Below, piece after piece: positions 54,337 to 63,518 of a DNA stretch of 64,000 bases (position 1 is the stretch's first letter; each line of letters begins with the position of its first letter). Source of the stretch: Shewanella acanthi (lineage in GTDB: Bacteria; Pseudomonadota; Gammaproteobacteria; Enterobacterales; Shewanellaceae); assembly GCF_019457475.1 (NCBI RefSeq), contig NZ_CP080413.1:2418001-2482000 (forward strand). Reading direction: 5' to 3'. The notes below the pieces were generated by a model. The model ran no database searches, had not been told where the DNA came from, and saw only the letters and a program-made list of their open reading frames with translations. Position numbers and translations under genes: made by a program.

Positions 54337-55320
54337 CTACACCGCCTGTGATAACAGACTATGCGCTAAATGACTGCTCGCCAAAAATTGTCTGCCCGCC
54401 TTAAGCCCCTGCTGATAATCAAATCTTAAGTTTGCATCGCTGCTCCCGAGCAGCTTACTTTGCAGCGTGTCATTTGCAAACACTTGTACTATATCCACAT
54501 CCGCAGGGGGATTGGCCATAAAATCAAGTTCCGCCTGATAGGCCCTTTCATGCTGCACTAAATAATCAATCGTCCTTGGACAAAAGGATGAGCCGCAGAT
54601 CCACGCTTTGAGTTTATGAACCCAGACCGATTGCAGCGCAAAACCATCATTTACGGTGCGGATAACCACAATCTTACGGGCGCCGCGACGGTATGCCTCC
54701 ATCACAGGTAATGGTGCGGCCAAACCGCCATCGAGATAAACCTGCTCCATCGCCTCTTTAACGCCGATATCATTGCTGTTAGCAGCTTCGCGCTCAAACC
54801 AAGTGGTTAATTTCACGCCCTGCTTGTATAAGAAAGGTAAGGCGCTGGAGGCTTTTAACAACTCACGCCAATGCTGCCGCCCCTGCGGGCTAAAGAAGTA
54901 TGCCTTACGATCACTGGCATTAGTCGTTGAGATAAACAGCTCCCGCTGTCCTAAGGATTGACTTGCTGCGGCTAAATCCAATTTAAAGCTGCCGCGACTA
55001 GTCTGCTCAAAATACCAATCTAAATCAACAATATTGGCACCTACTAAACCACGCCCGAGTTGATAAAAACGTTTATGGCGAGTAAGCCCGCGAATGAGTT
55101 TTTTAGCATAGCCCTTTTGCCGAGCCAGAAAGCTAGTGAGATTCTGCGAGCCCGCAGAGGTTCCAATGAACATATCGAAGGGATCAAACTGGGCTTCTAA
55201 CCAGGCATCTAATACTCCCGCGGTGAAAATCCCACGCTGGCCGCCGCCCTCAGCCACTAAGGCCACTTTTGCGGACTTTTCAGCATCAAGAGATGGGGTA
55301 TTAGAAACAACTAGCGGCAT
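54337..55320 (-). CDS. Patatin-like phospholipase (YjjU type)
   Basis: The 327-residue protein has the patatin serine/aspartate dyad elements: the oxyanion GGGQRG (about residues 26-31), the nucleophile elbow GTSAGS (about 54-59) and the Asp motif DGGLAAPLPV (about 192). It resembles E. coli YjjU. It has no signal peptide, so it is a probable cytoplasmic or membrane-surface lipid acyl hydrolase; the substrate is unknown. No strong ribosome binding site is seen before the ATG. It follows the acyl-CoA dehydrogenase gene on the same strand, with a terminator between, so is probably transcribed separately. Confidence 0.87.
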   Translation of the reverse strand: MPLVVSNTPSLDAEKSAKVALVAEGGGQRGIFTAGVLDAWLEAQFDPFDMFIGTSAGSQNLTSFLARQKGYAKKLIRGLTRHKRFYQLGRGLVGANIVDLDWYFEQTSRGSFKLDLAAASQSLGQRELFISTTNASDRKAYFFSPQGRQHWRELLKASSALPFLYKQGVKLTTWFEREAANSNDIGVKEAMEQVYLDGGLAAPLPVMEAYRRGARKIVVIRTVNDGFALQSVWVHKLKAWICGSSFCPRTIDYLVQHERAYQAELDFMANPPADVDIVQVFANDTLQSKLLGSSDANLRFDYQQGLKAGRQFLASSHLAHSLLSQAV

Positions 55321-55437
55321 GGCAATAACTGGTTTGTGAATCGTAAATTCAGTCTAGCCACCTAGCTTAAAAGTTAAAAACGAAGAATATCTATCGATTT
55401 AAAAGATAAAATCTATTAAAACCCATGTGGATATAAT

Positions 55438-55476
55438 AAAAAACCAGCCCTTATTTGATATAAGCGCTGGTTTTTA
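55438..55476 (-). terminator. Terminator of the acyl-CoA dehydrogenase gene
   Basis: On the minus strand AAAAACCAGC-GCTTAT pairs with ATAAGG-GCTGGTTTTT (one small asymmetry), followed by TTATTAT. The outer arms are T/A-rich on both sides. Confidence 0.8.
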
Positions 55477-55517
55477 ATGGTTCACAGTTTGATGAATGCC
55501 AATTCAATCCAAATGGA

Positions 55518-57308
55518 TTAGAAAATAGACTCATCGACTGAGGTTAACATCTCACTCGAAAGTTCCAATTGTTTACGCAGGCTACGGCTCTGTACTGCCC
55601 AGTAAGCCATGTAGAAATCCGCTGTTTTGAGTTTTGACTGATAAAACGCGTTATCTGACGTGCCCTGCTCAATCGCGTCTAACGCCACAGCCGCCATACG
55701 TGCCCACATCCAAGCTAAGGCAGTAACACCAAAGAGCTCAAGATAGGCCATCGACGCCGCACCGATAATATCAGGATTACTACCCGCATTCGTAGCGATA
55801 TAAGTGCTGGCCTTTTGCAGGTCGGCCGCACATTCCATTAAGGCGCCAACATAGGGCTGCATTTTGGGATTACTGCTTTGCGCTTTAATAAACGCCGTCA
55901 CTAATTCGGACCAATGCTGCATCGCCGCGCCGCGATCGCTTAATAACTTACGACCCACTAAATCCAGTGCCTGTACACCATTTGTGCCTTCGTATATCAA
56001 CGAAATACGGCAATCACGCACAAATTGCTCCATGCCCCACTCATGGATATATCCATGGCCACCAAACACTTGCTGCGCATCCACACAGGCATTAAAACCA
56101 CGGCCCGTGATAAAGCCCTTCACCACTGGAGTGAACAAGGCCGCTAATTGGGAAGCGACTTTGGCTTTCTCGGGAGAGCTGTGACGCTCGGCTTCATCGA
56201 GCCACAGCGCTTGCTGACCCACTAAGGCACGGGCTCCTTCATTAAAGGCTTTTTGTGAAAGCAGCATACGGCGCACGTCACCGTGAACCAAAATCGGATC
56301 CGCGGCCTTTTCGGGCGCCTTAGCGCCACTCAGCGCGCGGCTTTGTAATCTGTCTTTTGCGTAGGCAAGCGCATTTTGATAGGCGATTTCGGATACACCA
56401 AGACCTTGAACACCTACGCCTAAACGAGCTTGGTTCATCATAGTGAACATAGCGCGAAGGCCTTGGTGCGGCTCACCAACGAGCTCGCCTAAGGCGCCAT
56501 CGAACACCATCACGCAGGTCGAGTTTCCGTGGATCCCCATTTTGTGCTCAAGGCCGCTCGCATACAGGCTATTGGCTTCGCCCAAAGAGCCATCGGCATT
56601 CACCCGATATTTAGGCACGGCAAAAAGGGAAATCCCCTTCACACCTTCAGGTGCGTCTGGTAAACGGGCAAGTACTAAGTGAACGATGTTCTCAGCAAGT
56701 TCATGGTCACCCGCAGAGATAAAGATTTTCTCACCGCTAATCGCAAAATAACCCTCAGCAGCAGGTACGGCTTTGGTTCGCAAAAGGGCTAAATCGGTAC
56801 CCGCGTGGGATTCAGTCAGGTTCATGGTGCCTGTCCACTCACCACTTACCAACTTGCTTAAATATTTGTTTTTAAGAGCATCGCTGCCATGGGTATGAAT
56901 GGCTGAATAGGCGCCATGGGTCAGGCCGGGGTACATGGCAAAAGCCATGTTAGTCGCAGTTTGCATTTCGGTCGCAAAAATACCGACCACTTCGGGCAGA
57001 CCTTGGCCACCAAAAGCAGGATCGCAGGTCAGTGTCGGCCAACCATTCTCAACAAATTGCTGGTAAGCATCGGCAAACCCTTCGGGGGTTACCACTTTAC
57101 CATCGACTAATTTACAACCCTGCACATCGCCAACACTGTTTAGAGGTAACATGACCTCAGTCGTAAAGTCTGCCATCCCCTGAAGAATCGCATCAACCAG
57201 ATCGGGGTCGATTTCATCGAAACCCTGAAGCTCGTTTTGTTGATAAATATGAAGGAGTTCATCGAGGATAAATTGATAATCGCGCAGCGGCGCTTGGTAC
57301 ACAGGCAT
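55518..57308 (-). CDS. Acyl-CoA dehydrogenase with C-terminal extension (DmdC/AcdA-like)
   Basis: The 596-residue flavoprotein has the acyl-CoA dehydrogenase core: NLTESHAGTDLALLRTKA at the FAD/substrate site (about 160), FISAGDHEL, and the catalytic-base region LIYEGTNGVQALDLVGRK (about 430). An extra C-terminal helical domain (about 470-596) is found in the long-form family that includes 3-methylmercaptopropionyl-CoA dehydrogenase DmdC. The family oxidises acyl-CoAs to enoyl-CoAs, passing electrons to ETF. The substrate cannot be fixed here; fatty acid beta-oxidation is likely in Shewanella. AGGGAAG precedes the ATG. Confidence 0.87.
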   Translation of the reverse strand: MPVYQAPLRDYQFILDELLHIYQQNELQGFDEIDPDLVDAILQGMADFTTEVMLPLNSVGDVQGCKLVDGKVVTPEGFADAYQQFVENGWPTLTCDPAFGGQGLPEVVGIFATEMQTATNMAFAMYPGLTHGAYSAIHTHGSDALKNKYLSKLVSGEWTGTMNLTESHAGTDLALLRTKAVPAAEGYFAISGEKIFISAGDHELAENIVHLVLARLPDAPEGVKGISLFAVPKYRVNADGSLGEANSLYASGLEHKMGIHGNSTCVMVFDGALGELVGEPHQGLRAMFTMMNQARLGVGVQGLGVSEIAYQNALAYAKDRLQSRALSGAKAPEKAADPILVHGDVRRMLLSQKAFNEGARALVGQQALWLDEAERHSSPEKAKVASQLAALFTPVVKGFITGRGFNACVDAQQVFGGHGYIHEWGMEQFVRDCRISLIYEGTNGVQALDLVGRKLLSDRGAAMQHWSELVTAFIKAQSSNPKMQPYVGALMECAADLQKASTYIATNAGSNPDIIGAASMAYLELFGVTALAWMWARMAAVALDAIEQGTSDNAFYQSKLKTADFYMAYWAVQSRSLRKQLELSSEMLTSVDESIF

Positions 57309-57526
57309 ATTGGCTTCCCTTTTTCTAATCTGCTTCTATCTTAGAGCTCTGACCACTGTAGCGAAATCTAATGAAAAAGAAAGTAGTGTCAACTTAAGCC
57401 TTTATTATTTGTTACGGATTTATCCCACAAATTCGTAAATTGATCGCAACAAGGCCTTATGCTCGTGGGCAAAAGTTTGTAAGCTAAGTGTCTGTATTTC
57501 TATTTGTCATTAGGGTTGAGGATTTT

Positions 57527-58381
57527 GTGACTATGGGTTCTGTTACAACTAAAACGCACGCCAATGGGCTCGAATACATTGAGGTAAATACTCACCTCTG
57601 TGAAGCCAGAATATTTTTGCAGGGCGCGCAAATTGAGCATTTTCAACCCGTAGGTAAACCGCCACTGCTGTGGGTGTCATCGGCTGATGATTATCAGCCG
57701 GGTAATGGTATTCGCGGTGGCGTGCCTGTCTGTTGGCCATGGTTTGGTATGAGTAGCGAGCCTGACTTTCCGCAGCACGGATTTGCCAGAACCCGTATTT
57801 GGACACTGGATTCGGTGGAGATGCGTGGTCAGCTTGTAGATTTACGCTTTAGCCTGACGCTAACAGAAGAAGACTGTGTCTATTGGCCTCACAACACACA
57901 AGTAAAAGTGCTTTTCACCTTAGGAGACAGCCTAAGTATTAGCCTAGTGAACACCAATTTAGATAAGGTGCCTGTAACCATCACCCAAGCACTGCACACT
58001 TACTTCCCGATTCAGGATATCCACCAGTTAAGGGCCACGGGTTTTGAAGGGGCTAAATATATCGAGTTTGCCGAGGGCCCTTACCCTCAAACCACCGATG
58101 AGGTGACATTTACCCGTGAAACCGACCGGGTATACACCGATTTAACCTTAGTGCAGCAGCTGCATACTCCACAGGGCATCATTGAGGTCAGCCGTGAAAA
58201 TAGCCACTCGGCGGTATTATGGAACCCTTGGATTGATAAATCCCAGCGCTTGGCGCGCTTTAATGATGATGATTACCTGACCATGGTGTGTCTAGAGGCG
58301 GCTAATGTGTTAGAGGACAAACTGATTCTCGCACCGGGCGAAAGTCATACCCTAGTGACCCATATTCGCTGGCTAGACTAA
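57527..58381 (+). CDS. D-hexose-6-phosphate mutarotase (YeaD-like)
   Basis: The 284-residue protein belongs to the aldose 1-epimerase-like YeaD family: LQGAQIEHFQPVGKPPLLWVS, then NGIRGGVPVCWPWFGMS (the family hallmark), HGFARTRIWTL, ALHTYFPI (catalytic His) and VCLEAAN (catalytic Glu). It interconverts alpha and beta anomers of glucose-6-phosphate. GAGG precedes both a GTG at 57527 (5 bases) and an ATG at 57533 (11 bases); I use the GTG. It is monocistronic and ends at a bidirectional terminator. Confidence 0.9.
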   Translation: MTMGSVTTKTHANGLEYIEVNTHLCEARIFLQGAQIEHFQPVGKPPLLWVSSADDYQPGNGIRGGVPVCWPWFGMSSEPDFPQHGFARTRIWTLDSVEMRGQLVDLRFSLTLTEEDCVYWPHNTQVKVLFTLGDSLSISLVNTNLDKVPVTITQALHTYFPIQDIHQLRATGFEGAKYIEFAEGPYPQTTDEVTFTRETDRVYTDLTLVQQLHTPQGIIEVSRENSHSAVLWNPWIDKSQRLARFNDDDYLTMVCLEAANVLEDKLILAPGESHTLVTHIRWLD

Positions 58382-58405
58382 TAGATTCATTTTCTGAAAT
58401 GACAC

Positions 58406-58442
58406 ATAAAAAAAGCCCAGTGCTTATTCTGGGCTTTTTAAT
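58406..58442. terminator. Bidirectional terminator between mutarotase and dehydrogenase genes
   Basis: AAAAAGCCCAG and CTGGGCTTTTT pair perfectly around an 8-base loop, with A-tract and T-tract flanks usable in both directions. Confidence 0.92.
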
Positions 58443-58467
58443 TCAATCACCTAGTAAGATAAATACA

Positions 58468-59343
58468 TTATTTCGTGGTCTTCTCGAAACGCGCCAATAG
58501 GCTTGAAGTATCCCAGCGATTACCGCCAATGGATTGCACCTCAGAATAAAATTGGTCGACTAATGCCGTCAGCGGTAAATGCGAGCCATTGCGACGGGCT
58601 TCTTCAAGCGCAATACCTAAATCCTTACGCATCCAATCAACCGCAAAACCAAAATCATAGGTTTGACCCCACATGGTTTTGTAACGATTTTCCATCTGCC
58701 AGCTTTGCGCCGCGCCTTTGCTGATAACCTCGACCACTTTCTCGCCATCAAGACCCGCTTTACGGGCAAATTGCAGCGCTTCGGCTAAGCCTTGCACCAC
58801 ACCTGCAATACAGATTTGATTGACCATTTTAGTTAACTGACCCGCTCCCACCTCACCTAAACGCTCGGCGCAGCGAGCAAAGGCTTCAATCACTGGCTTA
58901 ACACGCTCAAACACCGCTTGCTCACCACCGATCATAACGGTTAAAACGCCGTTTTCAGCGCCCGCTTGACCGCCTGATACTGGCGCATCCAGAAAATCGA
59001 TGCCCTTCTCAGCCAACACTTTATGTAGTTCACGGGCCACATCGGCAGAGGCCGTTGTATGGTCAACGAGCACTGTACCCTTGTCCATACCATGGATAAC
59101 GCCTTCGCAGCCTAAAACCACTTCACGCAGATCGTTATCATTACCCACACAGGTAAACACGATGTCTTGGCCTACGGCCGCCTCTTTTGGCGTTGGGCAG
59201 CAGCGGCCGCCGTAATTTTCAACCCAAGCCTGCGCCTTAGCAAAAGTGCGATTATAAACGGTAACCTCATGGCCCTTTTGCAGTAAATGCCTTGCCATGG
59301 GATAACCCATTACACCTAAACCAATGAATGCAACTTTTGCCAT
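58468..59343 (-). CDS. 3-hydroxyisobutyrate dehydrogenase-family NAD(P) oxidoreductase
   Basis: The 291-residue protein has the Rossmann motif FIGLGVMGYPMARHL at the start, DAPVSGGQAGAENGVLTVMIGG (substrate-binding, about residues 118-140), the catalytic-Lys region GAGQLTKMVNQ (Lys near 171), and the all-alpha C-terminal domain. The family includes 3-hydroxyisobutyrate dehydrogenase, tartronate semialdehyde reductase and glyoxylate/succinic semialdehyde reductases; which reaction applies is not decided by sequence alone. It stands alone. The region upstream to 59685 has no supported gene. Confidence 0.88.
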   Translation of the reverse strand: MAKVAFIGLGVMGYPMARHLLQKGHEVTVYNRTFAKAQAWVENYGGRCCPTPKEAAVGQDIVFTCVGNDNDLREVVLGCEGVIHGMDKGTVLVDHTTASADVARELHKVLAEKGIDFLDAPVSGGQAGAENGVLTVMIGGEQAVFERVKPVIEAFARCAERLGEVGAGQLTKMVNQICIAGVVQGLAEALQFARKAGLDGEKVVEVISKGAAQSWQMENRYKTMWGQTYDFGFAVDWMRKDLGIALEEARRNGSHLPLTALVDQFYSEVQSIGGNRWDTSSLLARFEKTTK

Positions 59344-59623
59344 GGAGGGAATTCCTTAATTTAATTCGAAGTGGAACGATTCTAGTCAAACCTGTCAGAC
59401 ACGCGTGCGCTGCCAGAGGTTTGCGCGGCTATCTTACGCCGAGAATACACCTAGCCAAACTAAAAAATGCTAGCAAGTGTTTCAAATCAGGCGTAATTCG
59501 CTTTAACAACTGTGGTAAAAATATTGAACGGAGTTTATCACTGGCAAATAATCACGTCAGGGTAAAAATGCCCCCACGGGCAAACGCTCTTTTCGCGCAA
59601 AGCAACAGTGAAAGTGAAACAAA
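59344..59623. other. Intergenic region without a supported gene
   Basis: A 110-codon frame crosses this stretch on the plus strand but begins inside the dehydrogenase gene, lacks a ribosome binding site and has a composition unlike its neighbours. I regard the region as promoter DNA for the minus-strand dehydrogenase. Confidence 0.45.
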
Positions 59624-59624
59624 C

Positions 59625-59657
59625 AACAAAGGCGCACTAGGCGCCCTTGTTTACATT
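59625..59657 (-). terminator. Terminator of the YciA-like thioesterase gene
   Basis: On the minus strand AACAAGGGCGC pairs with GCGCCTTTGTT around CTAGT (one mismatch), followed by TG and a weak T-tract. Confidence 0.65.
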
Positions 59658-59685
59658 TAAACAATGTTAACGGTGTAAACAGCTC

Positions 59686-60165
59686 TTACTTCTGTACATG
59701 GGCTTCCATTTCAGCGCCAATCTTCTTACGCATTTCCATCAAACGCAGCGCCGAATCACGTAGGTGAATATCCTGCTCAGTTTGTGGCACCCATTCTGGC
59801 ACTGGCGTTGGTTGACCGTTTTCATCCACCGCCACCATGATAACGATACAATGGGTCGTTAACTGACGCTCGGACACCTTAGGATCGCCCGCGCGCACAT
59901 CGATACCAATGTGCATAGAGGTTTTGCCGGTGTATATGACCTTGGCACTGACTTCGACAATATTACCCACCAAAATGGGCTGTACGAAACGAATGCCACC
60001 TGCATAGGCAGTAATGCAATACTTACCACTCCAGCCCGCCGCGCAAGCATAGGCCGCAAGGTCAATCCATTTCATCACGGCACCACCGTGCACTTTACCG
60101 CCAAAATTCACATCCGCGGGTTCAGACAAAAATCTTAGGGTAATTTGTCTATCTACACCTGCCAT
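59686..60165 (-). CDS. Acyl-CoA thioesterase (YciA-like hotdog)
   Basis: The 159-residue hotdog protein has the YciA/cytosolic acyl-CoA hydrolase motif NFGGKVHGGAVMKWIDLAAYACA (about residues 20-42; the Asn/Asp catalytic pair region), then GGIRFVQPILVGNIVEVSAKV and VIYTGKTSMHIGIDV. It hydrolyses acyl-CoA to free acid and CoA; chain preference is unknown. GAGG lies upstream of the ATG. It is a single-gene unit. Confidence 0.9.
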   Translation of the reverse strand: MAGVDRQITLRFLSEPADVNFGGKVHGGAVMKWIDLAAYACAAGWSGKYCITAYAGGIRFVQPILVGNIVEVSAKVIYTGKTSMHIGIDVRAGDPKVSERQLTTHCIVIMVAVDENGQPTPVPEWVPQTEQDIHLRDSALRLMEMRKKIGAEMEAHVQK

Positions 60166-60281
60166 ATAACCTCAACTTAACTGCCTTAGGGCCGAATCAT
60201 TTGTTGCAATGAGCTGAGTTTACGATAGAAATCCCTAATTGCGTAAGGATAATTCCGATTGAATTGGTTGATATCACCCAT

Positions 60282-60647
60282 TCAAGCAAAATAGCCAATA
60301 AGCGTGAAACTGGCTAAGAAACTGGGCAATGCCAAACGGTAGAGCCAAAGCTGTGCGTTTGAATTAAGGAAACGTGTTGCACGTAATTTCTGATAACCAC
60401 CAAGCCCCGCCATAAATAATCCAATAATCGTAAATCCCGCAGCAAAACCACTATCTCCTATGTGAATAGCGGTGACTAGCAGCGCAAACCAAACAACGAC
60501 ATAGGCAATGATTGCCACTGTAAATGTTTTGCTGCCAATCTCTAGTGTTGGATGCCAATGCTTACTGTCACCTCGGATAAGTTCAGTTAGATTTGCAGTT
60601 ATGGCGCCTATCATCAGGGCGAAGGGGAAAACGATGGGATTTAACAT
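60282..60647 (-). CDS. Small membrane protein of unknown function
   Basis: The 121-residue protein has about four hydrophobic segments (residues 5-20, 40-63, 66-85 and 100-120), with a short hydrophilic loop RGDSKHWHPTLEIGSK between the first two. I do not recognise a family. AAGGAAG lies 6 bases before the ATG, supporting real translation. It is flanked by gaps of 116 and 250 bp and is not obviously linked to the fab genes. Confidence 0.65.
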   Translation of the reverse strand: MLNPIVFPFALMIGAITANLTELIRGDSKHWHPTLEIGSKTFTVAIIAYVVVWFALLVTAIHIGDSGFAAGFTIIGLFMAGLGGYQKLRATRFLNSNAQLWLYRLALPSFLASFTLIGYFA

Positions 60648-60827
60648 ATCAGGCTTCCTTACGTTATGGAGTTACCTGAGATTATTGGGTGTAAAACCTT
60701 GATTACAAGCTGGATGAACAAAGGTTAATCAGTAGGAGATCAGATGTTTAGCTTTTAATTTACCCCATGATAACACCCAACTCTTTGATTCATAATTCAT
60801 CTAAATAAGCGCCTTAATTCGAAAACA

Positions 60828-60856
60828 AAAAATGCGCCCTGAGGCGCATTTATTTC
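60828..60856 (-). terminator. Terminator of fabF
   Basis: On the minus strand AAATGCGCC pairs with GGCGCATTT around a 4-base loop, followed by TTTTG. Confidence 0.88.
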
Positions 60857-60897
60857 GTTGTTCTTTAATCTGGATTAACAAAAGTCATCGACTTAGC

Positions 60898-62136
60898 TTA
60901 GACCTTCTTAAACAGCAATGAGCCGTTTGTCCCACCAAAGCCAAAAGAGTTACACAGAGCATATTCCAAGGTAACGTCGCGAGCCGTGTGGGCAACAAAG
61001 TCTAAGTCACAACCTTCATCCGGATTATCGAGGTTAATCGTTGGCGGCACCGCTTGGTCGCGAAGCGCCAGTAACGTGAAAATCGCTTCGACTGCGCCCG
61101 CAGCGCCTAACAGGTGACCCGTCATCGATTTGGTTGAACTCACCAGTAATTTATAGGCGTGGTCGCCAAACACCGATTTTACCGCCGCGGCTTCGGCCTT
61201 ATCGCCCGCAGGAGTCGATGTGCCATGGGCATTGATATAACCAATTTTATCGAATGGCAGTTTAGCGTCGTTCACGGCATTTACCATGGCAGCAGCTGCG
61301 CCTGCACCATCACTTGGTGGTGATGTCATATGGAAGGCATCGCCGCTCATCCCAAAGCCGACCAGCTCACCGTAAATGGTGGCGCCGCGCGCCTTAGCGT
61401 GCTCGTACTCTTCCATCACCATCACACCCGCGCCATCACCAATTACGAAACCATCACGGTCTTTATCCCAAGGACGGCTCGCTGCTGTTGGGTCGTCATT
61501 ACGGGTCGACAGGGCCTTCGCCGCGCCGAACCCACCAACACCGAGTGGAGAGGTCACATCTTCAGCGCCGCCAGCAATCATCACATCGGCATCGCCATAG
61601 GCGATGGTGCGCGCCGCAAAACCAATGTTATGTACGCCAGTTGTACAGGCCGTGGTGACAGCGAAGTTAGGACCCGTCATGCCGTACATAATAGACAGGT
61701 GACCTGCAATCATATTGATGATGGTACTTGGCACAAAGAACGGAGAAATCTTACGCGGGCCGCCAGACAGCATTGCATTGTGGTTTTGCTCAATTAGCCA
61801 CATACCGCCCATACCCGCACCAATGGCAGTACCGACACGACTTGGGTTTTCTTTACTCATATCCAGACCCGAGTCTTGGATAGCTTGGATGCCAGCAGCC
61901 ATACCGTACTGAATAAAGAGGTCCATCTTTCGGGCTTCTTTTTTCGATACGAACTGCTCGACATCAAAATCTTTTACCGAACCACTAAAACGAGTAGTGA
62001 ATTCGCTGGCATCAAATTTTGTTATAGGTGCGATACCACTTGTACCCGAAAGCAGTGCTTTCCAAGTTGTATCGACGGTGTTCCCAACGGGGGTTACTAA
62101 TCCTAAACCGGTTACCACTACACGACGTTTAGACAC
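60898..62136 (-). CDS. fabF: Beta-ketoacyl-ACP synthase II FabF
   Basis: The 412-residue enzyme matches FabF. It starts [18 protein letters not shown], has the nucleophile Cys in [13 protein letters not shown] (about residue 164), His in [11 protein letters not shown] (about 304) and His in [15 protein letters not shown] (about 341), and ends [15 protein letters not shown]. It elongates acyl-ACP with malonyl-ACP and enables temperature control of unsaturated chains. I take GTG 62136 (AAAGG 8-9 bases upstream; start equals E. coli). It follows acpP by 237 bp with a terminator between, so it probably has its own promoter. Confidence 0.97.
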   Translation of the reverse strand: MSKRRVVVTGLGLVTPVGNTVDTTWKALLSGTSGIAPITKFDASEFTTRFSGSVKDFDVEQFVSKKEARKMDLFIQYGMAAGIQAIQDSGLDMSKENPSRVGTAIGAGMGGMWLIEQNHNAMLSGGPRKISPFFVPSTIINMIAGHLSIMYGMTGPNFAVTTACTTGVHNIGFAARTIAYGDADVMIAGGAEDVTSPLGVGGFGAAKALSTRNDDPTAASRPWDKDRDGFVIGDGAGVMVMEEYEHAKARGATIYGELVGFGMSGDAFHMTSPPSDGAGAAAAMVNAVNDAKLPFDKIGYINAHGTSTPAGDKAEAAAVKSVFGDHAYKLLVSSTKSMTGHLLGAAGAVEAIFTLLALRDQAVPPTINLDNPDEGCDLDFVAHTARDVTLEYALCNSFGFGGTNGSLLFKKV

Positions 62137-62327
62137 GGCAGTCACCTTTTGAATGCTAAATAGATAAAGTTATGACAGATAAAAACGGGATTTTCTATCA
62201 TTTACAGGACTCGCCAATCTGCGGCGACTATCTCTTGGAAAAAGACCTTGAGATCCAGAGATAAATGAATGGCACAAATGCAGAATGAGGCGGGGTTAAA
62301 ACAGATGTTTAAGTACAAAGGCCCAAA

Positions 62328-62361
62328 CAAAAACAGGCGGCATAATTGCCGCCTGTTTTCA
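62328..62361 (-). terminator. Terminator of acpP
   Basis: AAAACAGGCGGCA and TGCCGCCTGTTTT pair perfectly over 13 bp around a 4-base loop and run into TTGTTTG on the minus strand. It separates acpP from fabF. Confidence 0.9.
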
Positions 62362-62372
62362 AGAATTCAGGA

Positions 62373-62606
62373 TTACTGATTCTTAGAAACGTAATCGATC
62401 GCTGCTTGAACAGTAGTGATCTTTTCAGCTTCTTCATCAGGGATCTCGGTGTCAAACTCTTCTTCCAGAGCCATAACCAACTCAACAGTGTCCAGAGAAT
62501 CTGCACCCAGATCGTCAACGAAAGATGCCGCTGGTTTAACGTCTTCTTCTTTAACGCCCAGTTGCTCTACAATGATTTTCTTTACACGTTCTTCGATGTT
62601 GCTCAT
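62373..62606 (-). CDS. acpP: Acyl carrier protein AcpP
   Basis: The 77-residue acidic protein matches Acp[23 protein letters not shown], then [22 protein letters not shown], whose Ser (about residue 37) takes the phosphopantetheine arm. It carries acyl intermediates for all fab enzymes, and its malonyl form is the substrate of BioC from the biotin locus here. AGGAAAG precedes the ATG. A perfect 16-bp palindrome lies 22-37 bp upstream of the start. Confidence 0.98.
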   Translation of the reverse strand: MSNIEERVKKIIVEQLGVKEEDVKPAASFVDDLGADSLDTVELVMALEEEFDTEIPDEEAEKITTVQAAIDYVSKNQ

Positions 62607-62627
62607 TAGTTTTCTTTCCTATTCAAA

Positions 62628-62643
62628 TTACGCACTTGCGTAA
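62628..62643. promoter_or_regulatory. Perfect palindrome upstream of acpP
   Basis: TTACGCA-CT-TGCGTAA is a perfect 7-2-7 palindrome located 22-37 bp before the acpP start. With no T-run it is not a terminator. It could be an operator for a fatty acid regulator (it shares the dyad style of FabR sites but not their exact sequence) or a leader hairpin. Confidence 0.5.
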
Positions 62644-62768
62644 GATTGCGAGTAGTTTATTAGATTTGGCTGACAATGCAAGCTTAGATTTCGTGGTCTA
62701 ACCACGAAATCTCGCGCCAATAGATACCGATCACTACTCAAGTTGCGACAGTATCCCTGCCATCCGCC

Positions 62769-63509
62769 TTAAACCATGTACATTCCGCCATTCACATGCA
62801 ATGTCTCGCCTGTGATATAAGCGGCAGAATCCGACGCTAAAAAGAGTACGGCATTAGCAATTTCTTGCGCCTGCCCTAATCGTTCCATCGGAACCTGAGA
62901 CATGATAGCTTTTTGCTGATCTTCGGTCAGCTCATCAGTCATATCGGTCTGGATAAATCCAGGAGCGATAGCATTAACCGTAATTTGACGAGATGCAACC
63001 TCTCTTGCAAGAGATTTTGTGAATCCAATCAAACCCGCTTTTGCAGCTGAGTAGTTAACTTGACCTGCATTACCCATAGTGCCAACCACAGAACCAATGT
63101 TGATGATACGGCCAAAACGCTTTTTCATCATGGTACGCATTACAGGTTTAGATAGTCTGAATAATGATGTTAGGTTGGTATCAATAATATCTTGCCATTC
63201 ATCATCTTTCATTCGCATCAGCAAATTATCACGGGTGATACCCGCATTGTTGACTAGAATATCAACATCACCCGCTTTTTCTTTGATCGAGTCGAATAAA
63301 TCGGTGACGGATTGACTATCGGTAACATTAAGCACTAAACCGAAACCTTTGTCACCCAGATATTCTTGAATTGCTGCGGCGCCCTTCTCACTTGTTGCAG
63401 TTCCGACTACAACAGCACCAGCATCCACTAAGGTTTCAGCAATCGCACGGCCAATACCACGGCTCGCACCAGTGACTAGGGCAACTTTACCTGTTAAATT
63501 CAGGTTCAT
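62769..63509 (-). CDS. fabG: 3-oxoacyl-ACP reductase FabG
   Basis: The 246-residue short-chain dehydrogenase has the NADP motif VTGASRGIGRAIA (about residues 11-23), NNAG (about 87), the catalytic Ser in IGSVVG, Tyr-Lys in YSAAKAG (about 153-157) and the C-terminal GGMYMV. It reduces 3-oxoacyl-ACP in fatty acid elongation. AAGGAG lies 6 bases before the ATG. It is 9 bp downstream of fabD, so translated from one message; acpP follows 162 bp later. Confidence 0.97.
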   Translation of the reverse strand: MNLNLTGKVALVTGASRGIGRAIAETLVDAGAVVVGTATSEKGAAAIQEYLGDKGFGLVLNVTDSQSVTDLFDSIKEKAGDVDILVNNAGITRDNLLMRMKDDEWQDIIDTNLTSLFRLSKPVMRTMMKKRFGRIINIGSVVGTMGNAGQVNYSAAKAGLIGFTKSLAREVASRQITVNAIAPGFIQTDMTDELTEDQQKAIMSQVPMERLGQAQEIANAVLFLASDSAAYITGETLHVNGGMYMV

Positions 63510-63518
63510 ACAAACTCC

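Noticed and set aside
59328..59660. 110-codon plus-strand frame in the gap after the dehydrogenase gene
   Set aside because: It starts inside the dehydrogenase gene, has no ribosome binding site, contains a terminator at its end and shows no domain-like pattern.
61330..61797. 155-codon plus-strand frame
   Set aside because: Antisense to the catalytic core of fabF.
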